45,435 nucleotides of DNA, taken from Candidatus Acidiferrum typicum (GTDB lineage Bacteria; Acidobacteriota; Terriglobia; Acidiferrales; UBA7541). The DNA lies in NCBI GenBank assembly GCA_002478115.1, contig DLMH01000116.1, forward strand, positions 1-45,435. Direction: 5' to 3'. The notes beneath the pieces were generated by a model. That model did no database searches. It saw nothing but the letters and a program-made list of their open reading frames with translations, and was not told where the DNA came from. Shown piece by piece: positions 8,091 through 15,343 of the stretch. The position numbers were made by a program, and so were the translations under genes. The first letter of the stretch is position 1; the number at the start of each line of letters is the position of its first letter.

Positions 8091-9803
8091 TTACCTCCCC
8101 GGTGTAACGTTCGCCGCAGTCTTGGGTTCCAAAGGATTCCTGATCGAAAAGTCTGCCGTCCTCGAAATGCTAGCCTGCGATAAGGTGTCGGTGGCGCTGA
8201 CCTCGAGAGTATACTTACCCGGCGCCAACGTTGCCAGAGGGAGCAGGCGTTCAATGGTGACCTGATCGCCGGTCTGCTTCATGTCCTCCGAGGTCTCTTT
8301 GAACTGCATGACCTGCTGATTGCCCTTCTTGACGGTATATACAAAGGTGGCGTTGGACTTATGGGTCTTCTCGTCGGGTTTCAGGTTGTACACCTGAAGA
8401 TAGATCCCCAGCTTGTCGGCGGTGGTGAAATCACCGTCCAGGCGCGGCCGGACTTTGGAAGAGCCCAGAACAAACTGCCCCGTGCCAATCTGCTTGGCGG
8501 GGACATGCTCGATCTGGTCGGCGAGAATCAGGCTACTGGCATCCAGTTTTTCATCCTCGTAGCGGGGCACAGCGAGGCGTGCATTCACGACGCCAACGTT
8601 GCCGCTCTCCACGTCCTTGATGACCAGGTCCAGGCGGTATAACCCCGGACGCAACGGCAGCGCCTTTTGATAAATGGATGAGAGCTTCACGGACTGCTGG
8701 AAGAGCGAGTCTGGAAAATCCTTGCTGACGGAATCTTCAAAGGTCTGCACGGTGCGGCCCGTTAACGTGCTGACACGCCCGAAAATGTTCATCGAGGCGG
8801 AGTGCACACCGTCCTTGGATTTGAACTGGAGCTGGTGGTTGGGAATCTGCACGGTGACGGGCACCAGAACCGTGTCGCTCGTCACTTTCATGAAATCGGT
8901 GCGATAGCTGAAATGGATCTGATCGCGAACCATGCGCGAAGTCACCAGCGCTTCCAGGTCCTTGTACTTTACATCCGGCGGTCGCTGCACCTTGGCGTAG
9001 AGTTCGAGCCGGGTGAACTCGTTCAGACTGGCTGGTGTTCCGCCCATGGTCGTCGGAAGATACGTGCCATCCGAGCGGCTGAACCGGTCGGCTTTCGATG
9101 CCAGGCCCATTGATTCCAAATCGCTCAGACCAGCGTTGGGAACATGCAGCAAAGCGTCTTTCTCGGACGGATCCATGGTCAGGTGATATTCGCCCGAACC
9201 GCTGGGATCCACAAACTCCAACACCACGTTTTCCTGAATCCCTTCCAGGTACCGGTATCGCCATGTTTCCCATGGATACGTCGTTGTAGACCCGCCTCCT
9301 TCGTCCTGGGGGCGATCATAGGTGCCGCCAGTGGGGTGCGCTTCGATTTCGTCGGGCTTGCCCCAGATGATGTAGATGCGCCCGCGATCCGTCTTCCATC
9401 CAGGAATGCCGGAAGCGAAATGCTCGTTGGCGTACGCGATGCGGCGATAGTGCTCTTCCTTGAAGTCATTGTCCGGCAGATCGGGGTTGCTGCTGCGCCG
9501 CAGCCAGAACTGTTCGATAAACTGCTCGCGCTCTTCATTCGTTTCCAATTGGAGAAAAGAAGTGCGCTCTTCTGGCGAAATGATGTAGATGACGTCCTCG
9601 TTCAGCCAGCTCCTGTAAGGACCCTCCAACTCCTTGAGGGTCTTCTTAATCTTCTGCTTTTGATCTTTGGTCAGCTTTTGATTTGGAGGCGGAATTTGGG
9701 CTCCGGCATCCTGAGGTGGCTGCGACTGCTGTGCGGAGACAGCCAAAGCTAGGAAGGCAAAGCTGATTAGATAGGTGGAAATGGTCCGAAAAATCTTTGA
9801 CAT
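8091..9803 (-). CDS. GWxTD domain-containing exported protein
   Basis: 570 residues. Signal peptide 1-25 (FLALAVSAQQ), then a Pro/Gln-rich spacer and the GWxTD domain at about 60-210. The signature GWKTD is at residues 135-139, followed by GRIYIIWGKPDEIE and YPWETWRYRYLEGIQENVVLEFVD. The C-terminal half is beta-rich and ends in an Ig-like 'LAPGKYTLEVSATDTLSQASISR' module. GWxTD proteins are typical of Acidobacteriota and Bacteroidota; their role is undefined, probably periplasmic. AAGGG lies 8 nt before ATG 9803, and a sigma-70 promoter sits just upstream (9827-9855). It is the first gene of a minus-strand run leading to the outer-membrane protein and the two-component pair. Confidence 0.9.
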   Translation of the reverse strand: MSKIFRTISTYLISFAFLALAVSAQQSQPPQDAGAQIPPPNQKLTKDQKQKIKKTLKELEGPYRSWLNEDVIYIISPEERTSFLQLETNEEREQFIEQFWLRRSSNPDLPDNDFKEEHYRRIAYANEHFASGIPGWKTDRGRIYIIWGKPDEIEAHPTGGTYDRPQDEGGGSTTTYPWETWRYRYLEGIQENVVLEFVDPSGSGEYHLTMDPSEKDALLHVPNAGLSDLESMGLASKADRFSRSDGTYLPTTMGGTPASLNEFTRLELYAKVQRPPDVKYKDLEALVTSRMVRDQIHFSYRTDFMKVTSDTVLVPVTVQIPNHQLQFKSKDGVHSASMNIFGRVSTLTGRTVQTFEDSVSKDFPDSLFQQSVKLSSIYQKALPLRPGLYRLDLVIKDVESGNVGVVNARLAVPRYEDEKLDASSLILADQIEHVPAKQIGTGQFVLGSSKVRPRLDGDFTTADKLGIYLQVYNLKPDEKTHKSNATFVYTVKKGNQQVMQFKETSEDMKQTGDQVTIERLLPLATLAPGKYTLEVSATDTLSQASISRTADFSIRNPLEPKTAANVTPGR

Positions 9804-9826
9804 TGAGACACCCTTACGACCTCTGG

Positions 9827-9855
9827 ATTCTAATCCTACGGACAGAGAACGTCAA
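9827..9855 (-). promoter_or_regulatory. Sigma-70 promoter of the GWxTD gene
   Basis: On the minus strand TTGACG (9855-9850), a 17-nt spacer and TAGAAT (9832-9827) give a near-consensus promoter. The start of the GWxTD gene lies about 24 nt beyond the -10 box. Confidence 0.7.
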
Positions 9856-10013
9856 TTCAGTAATCTCGTTCATTCGAATAGACTTGGCCCCGATTCTTGT
9901 TAGACGGGGAGAGGATGCCCGTAAGTTGCCTGCGATGGTGAGATCGCGGCGCGGAAAATTCACGTCAAAGGGAGGCGGGACCCTGGTACGGGGGGACGCG
10001 CGGGGCTGAAATT

Positions 10014-10301
10014 CTATTGGACGCGGCGGTTTTGCACTTCGCAACCGATCAGCGAATCAAAAATGGCCAAAACGTGGCGGCGGTATTCCACCATGCGGCT
10101 CAGCATATCCCGTAGGTGCGGCTCGCGCTCCACTTCCCTGTGCCACTTGGCCAGCACCGCAGGGGGCACTTCGATATCCTGGCGCAGCCTCTCCGCGGAA
10201 TGGCCGCGCAGGAAAAGCCCATAGAAAAAGGCTGCTTCGCGCTGCGGAAAGTCCAGGTCCGTAGTGATTTCGGCGGGCATGAATGGAGCGAGTGTCGCCA
10301 T
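10014..10301 (-). CDS. Small HTH-like conserved protein
   Basis: 95 residues, soluble, no signal peptide. The middle section YGLFLRGHSAERLRQDIEVP followed by PAVLAKWHREVE reads as a helix-turn-helix of the homeodomain / terminase-small-subunit type. The rest is helical (DMLSRMVEYRRHVLAIFDSLIG). Similar short proteins recur in Acidobacteriota genomes without assigned function. No phage genes lie nearby, so a role in packaging is unlikely. It may be a small DNA-binding regulator. It stands alone on the minus strand, divergent from the EcsC-family gene. Confidence 0.6.
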   Translation of the reverse strand: MATLAPFMPAEITTDLDFPQREAAFFYGLFLRGHSAERLRQDIEVPPAVLAKWHREVEREPHLRDMLSRMVEYRRHVLAIFDSLIGCEVQNRRVQ

Positions 10302-10449
10302 ATAGAAAAGCGCAGTTTACCTAAATCGCGTGCCGCGTCAAGTAGGACATCGGTCCTAATGCCGCGAGCAGGTCAATACTCCCCTCGGTTCGGTGGATGC
10401 AACGTAACGCTCCTTGACCGGCTCTAATCGGCATAGGATGCTTAAGCCC

Positions 10450-11133
10450 ATGGCACGGTTACCCAAGTGGCTGGCAGGGAGGACCTTCGGAAGGTTCCTG
10501 CGCTTTGGCATGTTGCGGGGACTGCGCTCTGTGGAGATCGACCCGGAAGACTTCCGTAAGTACTTGTCCCAGAAGCACGAGTTGTGGGTGCCCCACTTCG
10601 GCCGGATGAAGGATGTACCCCTGGATAAGCTGGACGCAATTGCCGAGCGCCTGATTCATGACGCGCAACGCCTGGCTCTGGCTCAGGGTGCCGGATTTGG
10701 TCTGGGTGGCATAATGACGCTGCTGCCGGACGCCAGCCTGCTGACGGTCATCACCTTGCGATTGATTCAGCGGCTTTGCCTACTCTATGGTTTTGAGGAA
10801 AAAGGGACCGATCAGCGCATTGAATTGTGGATGGCGGCGGCAGCGGCGGCCGGAATCGACTTCAGCAAGGACCTGGCAGAAAAGCAGATGGTGGAGAAAC
10901 TTGCTCCGCGCCTGGCAGGGCGGCTGGCTGTGCGCATCGGCGAAGAAAGCGCGGAAAAGTGGGTGGGTCGCATGGTGCCTCTAGCCAGCTCGGCGATCGG
11001 CGGCGCCCTGAATTACACCTTCGTAAGATCGTGGGGCCGCCGCGTCCAGCGCCACCTGCGTGAAAAGCACCTGCTGGAACGCGCATCCTATGCCCAGCGT
11101 GATTTTTCGGCCGATTCCCCGGAAATCGCATAA
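10450..11133 (+). CDS. EcsC family protein
   Basis: About 227 residues from ATG 10450; an in-frame ATG at 10438 and a TTG at 10414 also exist. AGGA about 11 nt upstream favours 10450. The protein contains the EcsC-family pattern: LDAIAERLIHDAQRLALAQG, a glycine-rich stretch GAGFGLGGIMTLLPDASLLT, and RLIQRLCLLYGF. An Arg-rich amphipathic tail follows. The family is named after Bacillus EcsC, but its molecular role is not established; it is often membrane-associated. It is monocistronic here, followed by the REP/rayT island. Confidence 0.8.
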   Translation: MARLPKWLAGRTFGRFLRFGMLRGLRSVEIDPEDFRKYLSQKHELWVPHFGRMKDVPLDKLDAIAERLIHDAQRLALAQGAGFGLGGIMTLLPDASLLTVITLRLIQRLCLLYGFEEKGTDQRIELWMAAAAAAGIDFSKDLAEKQMVEKLAPRLAGRLAVRIGEESAEKWVGRMVPLASSAIGGALNYTFVRSWGRRVQRHLREKHLLERASYAQRDFSADSPEIA

Positions 11134-11219
11134 GCCGTAGCCAGCCCCGCGCTTGGGCTCTGCTCTCTTCTGTTCTCTTCTCCGCGGGTGGCGCAGCTTT
11201 AGTGCGCTAAGGCAACTTC

Positions 11220-11260
11220 GGGTGGCCTACCCTTTGCGCCTTCTGCAAAGGGTGGGCTCT
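11220..11260. repeat. REP-like hairpin, left copy
   Basis: ACCCTTTGC (11229-11237) pairs perfectly with GCAAAGGGT (11245-11253), and the stem extends outward by several more pairs including a G-T wobble. The outer sequence GGGTGGCCT is shared, in inverted orientation, with the right copy at 11837-11878. It lies about 40 nt past the rayT stop codon. Confidence 0.85.
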
Positions 11261-11300
11261 GGGTCTTCACTCTTTCTCTCCTCCCATCTCTTTTCTTCCT

Positions 11301-11822
11301 CTACACCGCCTCCATCTTCAACAGTCCCTCTCCCGTCGCATAGTACGACCAACTGCTCCACGGCCACTCGCGCGGGTGCGCCACCAGCTTTTCCTTCACC
11401 GGGTTCGCGTGCATGTAATCCAACTTCTCCCTCAGCTTCGCCCTTGTATAGACATTGAAATCGTAGTAGCGCCGCTGCCAGAAACGCCGCAACTCGGCTT
11501 CACCCTCGCTGAATCGCAACCGCAGTTGCTTCGCCTCCGCGCGTTTCCTTGCGCGCATCCGGCGTGACAGCCGCTGCTTGAATACCTGCACCACCTTCGC
11601 CGGAGACACAGTTTCCGATTCCCCGATCAGCAGGTGCACATGCTCCGGCATGATCACGTAACCCACCAGCGCGAATCCGTACCTGGCCCGCACTTGGCCC
11701 AAAATCTGTACGGCCAGATTTCGCGCCCGAACCGTCCCCAGCAACGCGCGCCGCTGGTAGCAGCAGAACGTGATGAAGTGCAGATCGCCGCGCCCCGTCA
11801 CGCGCCTGAGATTCTTCGGCAT
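11301..11822 (-). CDS. rayT: REP-associated tyrosine transposase (Y1_Tnp, IS200-like)
   Basis: 173 residues from the ATG at 11822; an upstream frame extension is only the REP hairpin. The fold core is present: HFITFCCYQRRALL, then the HUH metal motif in YVIMPEHVHLLIGE. A catalytic-helix region follows with RRYYDFNVYT and the family's typical ending 'EKLDYMHANPVKEKLVAHPREWPWSSWSYY'. RAYTs nick and join single-stranded REP hairpins and are normally single-copy domesticated transposases. Here the gene is bracketed by an inverted pair of REP hairpins, the standard mobile-unit layout. Length and motifs look intact, so the enzyme may be active. Confidence 0.92.
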   Translation of the reverse strand: MPKNLRRVTGRGDLHFITFCCYQRRALLGTVRARNLAVQILGQVRARYGFALVGYVIMPEHVHLLIGESETVSPAKVVQVFKQRLSRRMRARKRAEAKQLRLRFSEGEAELRRFWQRRYYDFNVYTRAKLREKLDYMHANPVKEKLVAHPREWPWSSWSYYATGEGLLKMEAV

Positions 11823-11836
11823 AAAAGCAAAGCGGA

Positions 11837-11878
11837 AGAGCCCACCCTTTGCATAACCCGCAAAGGGTAGGCCACCCA
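11837..11878. repeat. REP-like hairpin, right copy (inverted)
   Basis: CACCCTTTGC (11843-11852) and GCAAAGGGT (11860-11868) form the stem, followed by AGGCCACCC. The reverse complement of this block matches the left copy almost base for base outside the loop. It sits about 15 nt upstream of the rayT start, hence in its 5' untranslated region. Confidence 0.85.
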
Positions 11879-11932
11879 CTCCTTTGCCTTTTATCACTCT
11901 CCGGTTATTTTCTAAAGTGGTATGCTGCCCGT

Positions 11933-12189
11933 GTGCAACCCAAATTCAAGCCAAAGGCTGCGCCACCCGCGAAAAGAGCATCTTCAATGCGGGCGAAGAT
12001 GTCCAAGGCCTAATAAAGGCGGCAGAGGGCGTAACGCCAACAAGGATGCCAGGCGGCGACTTCGCTCGCGTCGTTGATGCTGGAAGAACGATCGGTATAG
12101 ACAGGGCCACCGGCGCACCGACGTCCACATATACAGTCATCACAAAGCCAAACGGAAATCTGATGAACGCCTTTCCGGGCCGACCATAG
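11933..12189 (+). pseudogene. Toxin-domain gene, BECR-RNase-like C-terminus, apparent frameshift
   Basis: The intact 3' frame encodes SIFNAGEDVQGLIKAAEG, then GGDFARVVDAGRTIGIDR and TSTYTVITKPNG, ending NAFPGRP. 'RVVDaGr.IG.Dr.tG..tstYTVit..G....FPG' recalls the C-terminal ends of polymorphic-toxin RNase domains. Its natural N-terminus appears to be in another frame: GTG 11933 gives QPKFKPKAAPPAK and then hits a stop at 12011. Adding one A to the A4 run at 11972-11975 joins the two into a compact protein of about 86 residues. An immunity-like gene begins 12 nt after the stop. The toxin assignment rests on pattern and pairing. The frameshift may be a sequencing error or decay. Confidence 0.5.
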
Positions 12190-12201
12190 GAGAAATTAGT
12201 C

Positions 12202-12765
12202 ATGGGATTCGATATCAACTTGGAAAAAGAACACGGGGAAGTCCTCGCGACTGTGGCGGACCCCAAAAATCTGTTACATCGTCTTTTGGAGCGCTCTTTT
12301 GACGACGAGCCACTCTTGGTGGAAATAGACTGGAACGGCAACACGACGTTTAACCGCCTTCAGATGCCCCGGTTTCGGGCGGAGTGGGAAACATTAGCAA
12401 AGCACACCATGTCCGCCGAAGAAGCCAAACTCGTCGCCGAAGTGGACGAACTCGCCGAACGATGCGAGGGGGGGTGCATCTCTACCTTAAGTTCGTCGGT
12501 GACTGAAGCCGGAAAGCAAAGACTCAAGGTGCCAAAACAATTTCGGGTGGCCTTCGAGGGAGTGGTGCCTGCGGCACCGGGATGGGGTATGACACGTCAC
12601 ACCCGAATGGGCGCTGTAGAGCGCCGGATGGCGCTCTGGGTTAACTTCCTCACGTCGCGCAGCTTAGGAAATCTCCGGCGCTCTGGAGCGCTCTTCTGTT
12701 GGTCTGGGGCGCTGTCCGTTAACTTGTTGATTTTCCAGGCGGGTGGCGCACCCTTTGTGGGCTGA
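12202..12765 (+). CDS. Immunity-like protein paired with the upstream toxin domain, frameshifted C-terminus
   Basis: ATG 12202 follows AGGAGA at ideal spacing. The first ~93 residues look like a real protein: GFDINLEKEHGEVLATVADP, then EPLLVEIDWNGNTTFNRLQM and EAKLVAEVDELAERCEGG. The 'iD..gnT.FNrlQ' core followed by a helical tail is the pattern of small immunity proteins coded next to toxin domains. After the G7 run at 12468-12474 the frame turns into low-quality sequence that runs through repeats to 12765. One extra G would give VHLYLKFVGD and a stop at 12504-12506, the expected ending. The functional gene is therefore probably 12202-12506, about 102 residues. Confidence 0.6.
   Translation: MGFDINLEKEHGEVLATVADPKNLLHRLLERSFDDEPLLVEIDWNGNTTFNRLQMPRFRAEWETLAKHTMSAEEAKLVAEVDELAERCEGGCISTLSSSVTEAGKQRLKVPKQFRVAFEGVVPAAPGWGMTRHTRMGAVERRMALWVNFLTSRSLGNLRRSGALFCWSGALSVNLLIFQAGGAPFVG
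12619..12691. repeat. Two short perfect palindromes (GAGCGC/GCGCTC type)
   Basis: GAGCGCC (12619-12625), loop GGAT, then GGCGCTC (12630-12636). A second, inverted version is GCGCTC (12678-12683), TG, GAGCGC (12686-12691). Both lie in the non-coding stretch after the restored immunity stop and may be another small repeat family. Confidence 0.6.
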
Positions 12766-12811
12766 CCAGCGGTGGGTGCCGCACCCTTTGGGTTTGGTTC
12801 ACAAAGGGTGC
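12741..12811. repeat. REP-family element next to the toxin/immunity pair
   Basis: GGGTGGCGCACCCTTTG (12741-12757) is followed by GGGTGCCGCACCCTTTG (12774-12790). The second block makes a perfect 10-bp stem with CAAAGGGTGC (12802-12811). The ACCCTTTG/CAAAGGGT core is the same as in the hairpins around rayT, so this is a non-autonomous copy about 0.9 kb from its transposase. Confidence 0.75.
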
Positions 12812-12915
12812 GCGCTTTCTGCGCCCGTCGTCTTCTGGAGGGCGGTTTTTCACTTTCCCTTTTCTTGACGCTGCTCCTCGTACCAGTCCCAGAACTAGTA
12901 TCTCATAAATATAGA

Positions 12916-12944
12916 TTGACATTTGGTAATTATAGCGGTATAAT
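12916..12944 (+). promoter_or_regulatory. Perfect consensus sigma-70 promoter
   Basis: TTGACA (12916-12921), a 17-nt spacer and TATAAT (12939-12944) match the sigma-70 consensus at all twelve positions. Transcription would start near 12951. No gene begins close by; the first clear coding start is at 13464. Confidence 0.85.
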
Positions 12945-13030
12945 CCGTCGTGAATATTCGGCACAAGCCTGCGAGTTACTCCCAGTTCCCCGGCACACTC
13001 ACCCTCTGCACGAACAGTGCGCATCAGTAT

Positions 13031-13072
13031 CAAAACAAAGGCTTTCTAAATCAAAACAGGTACTTTCTAAGT
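13031..13072 (+). repeat. Two 21-bp direct repeats
   Basis: CAAAACAAAGGCTTTCTAAAT (13031-13051, quoted loosely by its start CAAAAC and end TTTCTAA) is followed directly by a copy at 13052-13072 with four differences. They lie in the putative transcript from the 12916-12944 promoter. Confidence 0.6.
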
Positions 13073-13463
13073 CCCCTGTTTTCACATTCTTGCGCACTCT
13101 TGCGTCCATATCGCTTTTCTTTTCACATACTTCACAAAAACACCCAGGGGGAGGGTGTTAGTCCGTCGCCAACACTTCGCTCCCGAATCGGAACGGGGTG
13201 GCGGGGACAAGAGGGCGGAGAGATCCCTCCACTCCGCGGCCCGACGCACCATAATTCGGCGCGCGGGAGAAAATCGGGCCGCTCTGGTCCCTTCGACTCC
13301 GCTCAGGACAGGCGGGATGACAGCGGGGGAGGCGGGATGACGGAGGGGGAGATAGGCGGAACGGGAAGCGCGGAACCATTGCCGGATGCGGCACGCAACT
13401 GGAATTTCGCCGCAGGCCCACGTACAGTGGGGATGCACTGTCTCAGCCGGAGAGAGGGGTTCC

Positions 13464-13964
13464 ATGCGACATTTTGGCAAGTTTCTTACGTGTAGCGCGC
13501 TTCTGCTATCCGCCGCGGCTCTGCTGTGGGGTCCGCAATTTGCTTCATCGCAGGCTCCGCCGATGCCTGGGATGCAGCACGTCGCCAGCGATGAACCTGT
13601 GCCCGCATATCACGCGCAGCCCCCGCAGGGCGAGCTGCCGCCAACGATGGAGCCTTCCTTGTTCACCGACAAGCTCATTTTCAACGCCTATGTGGTAGCG
13701 GGGCGCGTGAAGAAAGTGCTCTATCAGCAGCCCTGCTATTGCCACTGCGACCGCAGCCAGGGCCACGGCAGTTTGCTCGACTGTTTTGTAAGCAGGCACG
13801 GCTCGGGCTGCGACATCTGCATTAAGGAAGCGTTCTATTCCTACGAACAGACGCGCCGGGGCAAGAAGCCGGAGCAGATCCGCGAAGGGATCATGCGCGG
13901 CGATTGGCAGAAGGTGGACATCGCGAAATATCAGAGGGATTATCTTCCTCCCGCAAGCCGGTAG
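13464..13964 (+). CDS. Exported CYCxC-motif protein (PCYCGC family)
   Basis: 166 residues from ATG 13464, chosen because GAGAGGGG lies just upstream and a signal peptide follows (residues 1-30, LLLSAAALLWGPQFASSQA). The conserved block near residues 90-125 reads PCYCHCDRSQGHGSLLDCF, then CDICIKEAF. These cysteines define the CYCxC '(seleno)protein' family, in which some members place selenocysteine at the first position; here it is a cysteine codon. A redox or metal-binding role outside the cytoplasm is likely but not shown. The next gene, cyanophycinase-like and also exported, starts 108 nt downstream. Confidence 0.8.
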   Translation: MRHFGKFLTCSALLLSAAALLWGPQFASSQAPPMPGMQHVASDEPVPAYHAQPPQGELPPTMEPSLFTDKLIFNAYVVAGRVKKVLYQQPCYCHCDRSQGHGSLLDCFVSRHGSGCDICIKEAFYSYEQTRRGKKPEQIREGIMRGDWQKVDIAKYQRDYLPPASR

Positions 13965-14072
13965 AAAACGCTCCGCTTGCGGACAATCGCCAACGAGCGC
14001 TCGCGCCCGCGAAGTTTTTCTTGACGGCCCGCAGGAAACAAGTTGTCAGGGCAGGCGAATCGCAAGGTAGCT

Positions 14073-15071
14073 ATGACTCACCGCCATCGGATTCTTTTCT
14101 TCGCTCTTCTTTCCTGCTTTTCTCTTCTGCTCCCGAGCACCGCGAACGCCAAGTGGAAATACTTCCGAACCGGCAAGGAAGCGGATAAGGTCGTCCAGCC
14201 GCGCGGAGGCTTTGCCCTGATGGGCGGCGGAGGCAAGCTGGAGCCGGCTTACCGTTTCCTGTGCGAGCGCGCCAACGGCGGCGACTTCCTGATCCTCCGC
14301 GCAAACACGGAGGACGATTACGCGCGCAAATTCAATGAGGAGATTGCCGCGCTCTGCCCGCTCAATTCCGTGGGCACGATCGTGTTCTCTGACCGCGAAG
14401 ATTCCGACGATAAGAAAGTCGTGGACATCATCGAGAAGGCGGAGGTCATCTTCTTCGCCGGGGGCGACCAATCGAACTACGTGCGCTTCTGGCAGGACAC
14501 GCCCGTGCAGGACGCGCTCAACCGCCATATCGCCGCGGGAAAGCCAGTGGGCGGTTCCAGCGCGGGGCTGGCGATTCTGGGAGAGTTTTCGTTTGCTTCC
14601 ATGATTGATACGATTTATTCGCCGGAGGCGCTTGCGGACCCTTACGGCAACAAAGTGACGATTTCGCGCGATTTTCTGCGCATCCCCTTGCTTGCCGGAA
14701 CAATCACCGATACGCATTTCGTGAAGCGCGACCGCCTGGGGCGCTTGCTGGTCTTTATGGCGCGCATCCTGCAGGACGGCTGGGCGGATCAAGTGCGCGC
14801 CATCGCCGTAGAAGAGAATGCGGCGGTGCTGATTGAGCCCGATGGCCAAGCCAAGGTGGTAGGCGGGCCAGCCTATTTTCTAGAGGCCAAAAATCAGCCC
14901 GAGGCCTGCCGGAGAAAAACACCGCTGCAGTTCCAGGGAATTGCCGCACACCGCGCGACGAAGGGGATGACGTTCGATGTCGCGAAGTGGAAAGGCGAGG
15001 GAGACGATTACACCTTGTCCGTAATCCACGGCAAGGTCGTGGCCGAGGGCTCGAACCACGGGATTTACTAG
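14073..15071 (+). CDS. Exported cyanophycinase-like peptidase S51 family protein
   Basis: 332 residues. ATG 14073 is preferred over an upstream TTG because AAGG precedes it and a signal peptide starts there (ILFFALLSCFSLLLPSTANA). Family landmarks are RGGFALMGGGGKLEPAYRFL, then IFFAGGDQSNYVRFW and the nucleophile elbow GGSSAGLAILGEFSF. A late DTHFVKRDRLGRLLVFM carries the conserved His and Arg region. Members cleave beta-aspartyl linkages (cyanophycinase) or N-terminal Asp (dipeptidase E). The secretion signal suggests it degrades an external or periplasmic peptide. No cyanophycin synthetase is in the window, so the substrate is open. Confidence 0.82.
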   Translation: MTHRHRILFFALLSCFSLLLPSTANAKWKYFRTGKEADKVVQPRGGFALMGGGGKLEPAYRFLCERANGGDFLILRANTEDDYARKFNEEIAALCPLNSVGTIVFSDREDSDDKKVVDIIEKAEVIFFAGGDQSNYVRFWQDTPVQDALNRHIAAGKPVGGSSAGLAILGEFSFASMIDTIYSPEALADPYGNKVTISRDFLRIPLLAGTITDTHFVKRDRLGRLLVFMARILQDGWADQVRAIAVEENAAVLIEPDGQAKVVGGPAYFLEAKNQPEACRRKTPLQFQGIAAHRATKGMTFDVAKWKGEGDDYTLSVIHGKVVAEGSNHGIY

Positions 15072-15162
15072 ACTCGGGCCGCCGTGGCGCGGAATGAGAC
15101 CACGCGGAGTGAGACTGCTCGAGCCGCCAAATGTGCTATTAAGTCACTCATTGAAAATGACT

Positions 15163-15178
15163 TGGCACTCATTTTGCT
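15163..15178 (+). promoter_or_regulatory. Near-perfect sigma-54 promoter upstream of the FecR-domain gene
   Basis: TGGCAC (15163-15168), five nucleotides, TTGCT (15174-15178). The GG-N10-GC spacing is exact and all conserved positions except the G after TGGCAC fit the consensus. Just upstream, AAGTCA and TGACTT form an inverted repeat (about 15141-15163) that runs into the -24 element and could bind a regulator. The predicted start is about 155 nt before the coding start at 15344. Confidence 0.75.
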
Positions 15179-15343
15179 GCTAGGTTGCATCCGGTAATGC
15201 CTTTCTCCCAGGCACCGAGCGGAAAGTGGGGCAATCGGACGAATTTGCTCGCGAAGGTCACTGGCCTATATTCCTTTATCGTAACCCGCCAACTTGCGCT
15301 ATCGTCTAATAGTCAGAGGGATGCGCCCCCATCGAGGTTCCCC

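Larger units (their letters stand above)
12812..13463. other. Gene-poor stretch with a consensus promoter and no recognisable product
   Basis: An A+T-rich block at about 12895-12945 contains a consensus sigma-70 promoter. It is followed by a pyrimidine-rich segment with a 21-bp direct repeat and then G+C-rich sequence. A frame opens at GTG 12950 (181 codons), but its product is compositionally unlike a protein in its second half and there is no ribosome-binding site. A non-coding RNA or a decayed insertion is more likely. Confidence 0.45.

Noticed and set aside
10014..13463. Prophage or integrative element suggested by the HTH/terminase-like protein, RAYT and toxin pair
   Set aside because: No integrase, structural, replication or lysis genes and no flanking att-like direct repeats; REP/RAYT explains the repeats.
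12950..13495. 181-codon open frame starting GTG just behind the consensus promoter
   Set aside because: No ribosome-binding site, low-complexity composition, and it overlaps the well-supported exported protein start at 13464.
14043..14072. TTG 14043 as start of the cyanophycinase-like gene
   Set aside because: The signal peptide begins at ATG 14073, which has its own ribosome-binding site.
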